Positions 14,614 through 17,639 of a DNA stretch of 17,639 nucleotides are shown here, piece after piece. Within the stretch, counting starts at the first letter, position 1; each line of letters opens with the position of its first letter. The stretch spans positions 1 through 17,639 of the forward strand of contig JBIKSZ010000054.1 in assembly GCA_044348345.1 (NCBI GenBank). Reading direction: 5' to 3'. Source of the DNA: Falsiroseomonas sp044348345. Lineage in GTDB: Bacteria > Pseudomonadota > Alphaproteobacteria > Acetobacterales > Acetobacteraceae. The translations under genes and the position numbers were made by a program. The notes under the pieces were generated by a model, which was given only the letters and a program-made list of their open reading frames with translations, was not told where the DNA came from and made no database searches.

Positions 14614-15308
14614 GCAACCTCGGGCAGCGGGGCGACATCGAAGAGGCGGTCGGCGACGCGGCCGCGCACCTCGGCATCGTGGAAGATGCCGATGATGGCT
14701 GCACCCCGCGCCTTGGCTTCGGCGATCAGACCGATCACGACCTCGCGATTGGCGGCGTCGAGGCTCGCGGTCGGCTCGTCGAGCAGGAGGATCGGATAGT
14801 CGGGCGCGAAGCCGCGGGCAAGGTTCACGCGCTGCTGCTCGCCGCCCGAGAAGGTCGCGGGCGGCAGATGGTGCAGCCGCGCGGGCAGGTTGAGCCGCGC
14901 GAGCAGCGCCTCAGCGCGCGCCAGCGCGGCGTCGCGCGGCAGGCCGCGGGCAATCAAGGGCTCCGCCACGATCTCGATCGCCGGGACGCGCGGGATGACG
15001 CGCAAGAATTGCGAGACATGGCCGAGCGTGTCGCGCCGGATCTCCCGCATCAGCCGCGGATCGGCGGTGACGAGGTCCGCGACGGCGCCGCGGTGGCGCA
15101 GCAGGATGCGCCCTTCCTCCGCGCCGTAATTGCCGTAGAGACAGCGCATCAGCGTGGATTTGCCGGCGCCTGAGGGCCCGGCGAGCGCGACGCATTCCCC
15201 CACCGCCACTTCGAGGTCGAGCCCCCGCAGCACCGGCAGGCTGACGCCGCCCTGCAGATGCAGGGTGAAGGTCTTGCCGAGGCCCTCGGCCTTGAGTGCC
15301 CAGCTCAT
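14610..15308 (-). CDS. phnL: C-P lyase accessory ABC-type ATP-binding protein PhnL
   Basis: PhnL is an ABC-type ATPase of the C-P lyase system. It is not a transport partner; with PhnK it associates with the PhnGHIJ core. The 232 residues hold Walker A GPSGAGKST (44-52), the signature FSGGEQQR (153-160) and Walker B ILLLDEP (173-179). PhnL-specific segments include LYGNYGAEEGRI (about 58-69) and the DTLGHVSQFLRVIPRVPA segment (93-110), which distinguish it from PhnK. It overlaps phnK upstream and phnM downstream by 4 bases each (ATGA). No membrane partner is encoded nearby, consistent with the non-transport role known for the family. Confidence 0.95.
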   Translation of the reverse strand: MSWALKAEGLGKTFTLHLQGGVSLPVLRGLDLEVAVGECVALAGPSGAGKSTLMRCLYGNYGAEEGRILLRHRGAVADLVTADPRLMREIRRDTLGHVSQFLRVIPRVPAIEIVAEPLIARGLPRDAALARAEALLARLNLPARLHHLPPATFSGGEQQRVNLARGFAPDYPILLLDEPTASLDAANREVVIGLIAEAKARGAAIIGIFHDAEVRGRVADRLFDVAPLPEVA

Positions 15309-16063
15309 GCCGCGAGCACCGATGCGACAAGAAGTTGCGTGTAGGGATGCTGCGGGTCGTCCAGCACGCGGTCCGTCAGCCCCTGTTCCACCACGCGGCC
15401 ATGGCGCATCACCAGGACGCGATGGGCCAGCAGCCGCGCAGCGGCGATGTCATGCGTCACCAGCAGAACCGCGAGGCCCAACTCCGCGACCAGCGCGCGG
15501 ATCAGGTCGAGAAGCCGCGCCTGCACGCTGACATCAAGCCCACCCGTCGGCTCGTCCATGAACACCAGGCGCGGCCGCGTGACCAGCGTGCGCGCGATCT
15601 GCAGCCGCTGCTGCATGCCGCCCGAAAATTTTCTCGGACTATCGTCGATTCGCGCGGGGTCGATCTCGACACGACCGAGCCAGCCCGTCGCCTCGGTGCG
15701 GATATTGGCATAGTGGCGTGCGCCCACCGCCATCAGCCGCTCGCCGATATTGCCGCCGGCGGAGACGCCCATGCGCAGCCCATCGCGCGGGTTCTGGTGG
15801 ACGAAGCCCCATTCGGTGCGCATCAGGTTGCGTCGCGCGGCTTCGCCCATCGCCAGCACATCCTGCCCGTCATAGGCGACGCTGCCGGAATCGGGGCGCA
15901 TCAGACCGGACAGCGCGCGCAGCAGCGTGGTCTTGCCACTGCCGGATTCGCCGACGATCGCGACGACCTCCCCAGGCCAGATGTCGAGGTCCACGCCATC
16001 CAGCGCGGCGATCTGGCCGAAGCGCAATTGCAGGTCGCGGGCGGTGAGCAGCGCGTCGGTCAT
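15305..16063 (-). CDS. phnK: C-P lyase accessory ABC-type ATP-binding protein PhnK
   Basis: PhnK is an ABC ATPase that docks on the PhnJ face of the C-P lyase core. The 252-residue protein resembles oligopeptide-type ATPases: Walker A GESGSGKTT (38-46), Q-loop in EWGFVHQNPRDGLRMGVSAGGN (about 84-105, typical of PhnK), signature FSGGMQQR (146-153), Walker B LVFMDEP (166-172) and the switch histidine in VTHDIAAARLLAHRVLVM. The C-terminal DDPQHPYTQLLV is shared with peptide-importer ATPases and is normal for PhnK. The gene overlaps phnJ and phnL by 4 bases each, giving tight coupling. Confidence 0.95.
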   Translation of the reverse strand: MTDALLTARDLQLRFGQIAALDGVDLDIWPGEVVAIVGESGSGKTTLLRALSGLMRPDSGSVAYDGQDVLAMGEAARRNLMRTEWGFVHQNPRDGLRMGVSAGGNIGERLMAVGARHYANIRTEATGWLGRVEIDPARIDDSPRKFSGGMQQRLQIARTLVTRPRLVFMDEPTGGLDVSVQARLLDLIRALVAELGLAVLLVTHDIAAARLLAHRVLVMRHGRVVEQGLTDRVLDDPQHPYTQLLVASVLAA

Positions 16064-16911
16064 TCGGCAGCCTCCTGCGCGGGCTGGCGGCTGGCGCAGT
16101 AATCCGTATCGGAGCAGACGAACATCTTGCCGCCGCGGTCATCCATGATGACCTCGTCGAGGTAGCTCTCGCGTGAGCCGCAGAGTGCGCAGGCCTGCGG
16201 GGCGCGGATCGGGCGGAAGGGATGGTCCTCGAAGTCGAGGCTGCGGACCTTGGTGTAGGGCGGCACGGCGTAGATGCGCTTCTCCCGCCCAGCGCCGAAC
16301 AGCTGCAGCGCTGGCATACGGTCCATCTTCGGATTGTCGAAGGCCGGGATGGGGGAGGGCGCCATCAGATAGCGCCCATTCACCATCACAGGATAATTGT
16401 AGCTGGTCGCGATGTGGCCGTGCCGGGCGATGTCCTCGTACAGCTTCACATGCATCAGCCCGTAATCGGCCAGCGCATGCATGCGGCGCGTCTCTGCGAT
16501 GCGCGGCTCAAGCCGCATCAGGGGCTCCGGGATCGGCACCTGGTAGACGATGACCTGTGCCTCGGTCAGCTTCTGTTCCGGGATGCGATGGCGGGTCTGG
16601 ATCACCGTCGCCTCGCTCGTGCGCTCCGTCGTGGCAACACCCGCGACGCGGCGGAAGAAGCCGCGGATGGAGACGGCGTTCGTCGTGTCGTCGGCGCCCT
16701 GGTCGATCACCTTCAGCACATCGCGGGGCCCAAGGATCGCCGCCGTCACCTGGATGCCGCCCGTGCCCCAGCCATAGGGCAGCGGCATCTCCCGCGAGCC
16801 GAAGGGCACCTGATGCCCGGGAATGGCGACGGCCTTCAGGATAGCACGGCGGATCATCCGCTTCGTGCTCTCGTCCAGATAGGCGAAGTTATAGCCGGGA
16901 TCGTGGGACAT
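16060..16911 (-). CDS. phnJ: Carbon-phosphorus lyase core subunit (radical SAM)
   Basis: PhnJ cleaves the C-P bond of ribose 1-alkylphosphonate 5-phosphate, releasing the hydrocarbon (methane from methylphosphonate) and a cyclic phosphate. The 283-residue protein has the four expected cysteines in the C-terminal part, at C241, C244, C266 and C272 (QACALCGSRES, then MFVCSDTDYC). The glycine proposed to carry a radical, G32 in AIPGHQVPFG, is also present, and the glycine and cysteine positions match those I recall for E. coli PhnJ. Other hallmarks are YGWGTGGIQVTAAI (46-59) and DQGADDTTNAVSIR (70-83). The start overlaps the phnI stop by one base (TGATG), and the stop overlaps phnK by 4 bases. 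All key residues are intact, so the enzyme should be active. Confidence 0.98.
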   Translation of the reverse strand: MSHDPGYNFAYLDESTKRMIRRAILKAVAIPGHQVPFGSREMPLPYGWGTGGIQVTAAILGPRDVLKVIDQGADDTTNAVSIRGFFRRVAGVATTERTSEATVIQTRHRIPEQKLTEAQVIVYQVPIPEPLMRLEPRIAETRRMHALADYGLMHVKLYEDIARHGHIATSYNYPVMVNGRYLMAPSPIPAFDNPKMDRMPALQLFGAGREKRIYAVPPYTKVRSLDFEDHPFRPIRAPQACALCGSRESYLDEVIMDDRGGKMFVCSDTDYCASRQPAQEAAE

Positions 16912-17639
16912 CAGGGCGCGACCTTCGGCGCGGTTTCGGCTGCCGCGATGGTCTCCGCCGCGCTTTGGCGCATGACGCGGACATTCTCGAGCTCGGATTG
17001 GAAGTCCACGTAATGCGGCAGCTTCAGATGCTCGACGAAGCCCGTCGCCTCCACATTGTCGCAGTGATACAGCACGAATTCCGGCTGCTGCGCGGGCGCC
17101 GTCGCATCCTCACCGAGTTCCTCGGCGCGGAGCGCACGGTCCACGAGGGCCATGGACATCGCCTTGCGCTCCGCATGGCCGAAGGCGAGGCCGTAGCCGC
17201 GAGTGAATTGCGGCGGCTCGGTGCGGCTGCCCTTGAACTGGTTCACCATCTGGCATTCGGTGATGCCGATGTCGCCGATCTCGATGGCGAAGCCGAGCTC
17301 GGGCGGGGTGAACTCCACCGCAACCTCGCCGACGCGGATCTCGCCGACGAAGGGATGCGCATTGCCGTAGCCGCGCTGCGTCGAATAGCCGAGGCCGAGC
17401 AGGAACCCTTCGTCGCCACGCGCCAGCGCCTGCAGCCATACGGGACGATCGGCGGGGAAGGTGAGCGGCTCGCGCGTCAGGTCGCCGGGTTCGGCATCGG
17501 AGGTTGTCTCGCGCTGCATCAGGCCTTCACGCGCCAGCAGCTCGGTCACGCGCGGTGCGGGCGCCGTGTCGCGCGCAGCCTCCGGCGCCGCGTCTGGCGT
17601 GCGGCCTTCGGCGGCCAGGCGGAAATCGAGCAAGCGATG
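16911..17639 (-). CDS. phnI: C-P lyase core subunit PhnI (5' end missing)
   Basis: PhnI, with PhnG, H, and L, attaches the phosphonate to ribose by displacing adenine from ATP, forming the first C-P lyase intermediate. The frame runs off the right edge, leaving the C-terminal 242 residues of a protein usually about 355-380 long. Visible segments are LLDFRLAAEGR near the edge (starting at a TTG that is internal, not a start), VTELLAREGLM, GDLTREPLTFPA, EGFLLGLGYSTQRGYGNAHPFVGEIRVGEV, GDIGITECQMVNQF, PPQFTRGYGLAFGHAERKAMSMALVDRAL and the end HCDNVEATGFVEHLKLPHYVDFQSEL. It is the most upstream phn gene visible; phnG and phnH would be expected further right, outside the window. Confidence 0.97.
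   Translation of the reverse strand, partial: HRLLDFRLAAEGRTPDAAPEAARDTAPAPRVTELLAREGLMQRETTSDAEPGDLTREPLTFPADRPVWLQALARGDEGFLLGLGYSTQRGYGNAHPFVGEIRVGEVAVEFTPPELGFAIEIGDIGITECQMVNQFKGSRTEPPQFTRGYGLAFGHAERKAMSMALVDRALRAEELGEDATAPAQQPEFVLYHCDNVEATGFVEHLKLPHYVDFQSELENVRVMRQSAAETIAAAETAPKVAP

Noticed and set aside
14610..16063. Two ABC ATPases as part of an importer
   Set aside because: PhnK and PhnL have the motifs of C-P lyase ATPases and no permease or binding protein gene lies beside them.

Overview
The window is dense, very GC-rich (about two thirds or more by eye) bacterial chromosome. The gene set and protein style suggest an alphaproteobacterium of the Rhodospirillales, plausibly Acetobacteraceae/Roseomonas-like. 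That placement is inference from family resemblance, not from a search. There are 19 or 20 genes with almost no non-coding DNA: no gene-free stretch reaches 100 bases, and both ends cut through a gene (pdhB on the left, phnI on the right). I see no tRNA, rRNA, CRISPR array, insertion sequence, prophage or origin.

Region 1 (1-6139, + strand) is a pyruvate dehydrogenase and lipoate block. It runs pdhB (3' part), the E2 acetyltransferase with one lipoyl domain, a small acetyltransferase resembling the spermidine/spermine or thialysine N-acetyltransferases, the E3 dihydrolipoyl dehydrogenase, and lipoyl synthase LipA. A COQ10/RatA-type START-domain protein and a MaoC-fold hydratase follow. E1, E2 and E3 make acetyl-CoA from pyruvate, and LipA finishes the lipoyl cofactor on E2. 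The COQ10-like protein links the block to ubiquinone-dependent respiration.

Region 2 (6148-9204) is molybdate uptake. A short ModE-type winged-helix regulator lies on the - strand and diverges from modA-modB-modC on the + strand. Only 45 bases separate the two starts. That gap holds an imperfect inverted repeat overlapping a promoter-like pair, so autoregulation and molybdate control are likely.

Region 3 (9260-12179) holds a PLP-dependent threonine aldolase (+), ended by a good intrinsic terminator, and a convergent gamma-glutamyltransferase-family protein (-) that lacks a signal peptide.

Region 4 (12250-17639) is phosphonate degradation by carbon-phosphorus lyase. phnI (partial), phnJ, phnK, phnL, phnM and a DUF1045 2H-phosphoesterase-type gene form one tightly overlapped - strand operon entering from the right edge. 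phnN is on the opposite strand, outside that operon, and its 3' end overlaps the end of the DUF1045 gene by 62 bases. The core lyase PhnJ has all of its expected radical-SAM cysteines.

No wholly new system is evident; most genes belong to known pathways. The points most worth a second look are the SSAT-like acetyltransferase inside the PDH operon, the 2H phosphoesterase as a possible stand-in for PhnP, the displaced phnN, the cytosolic GGT-like protein and the compact ModE/modA control region.
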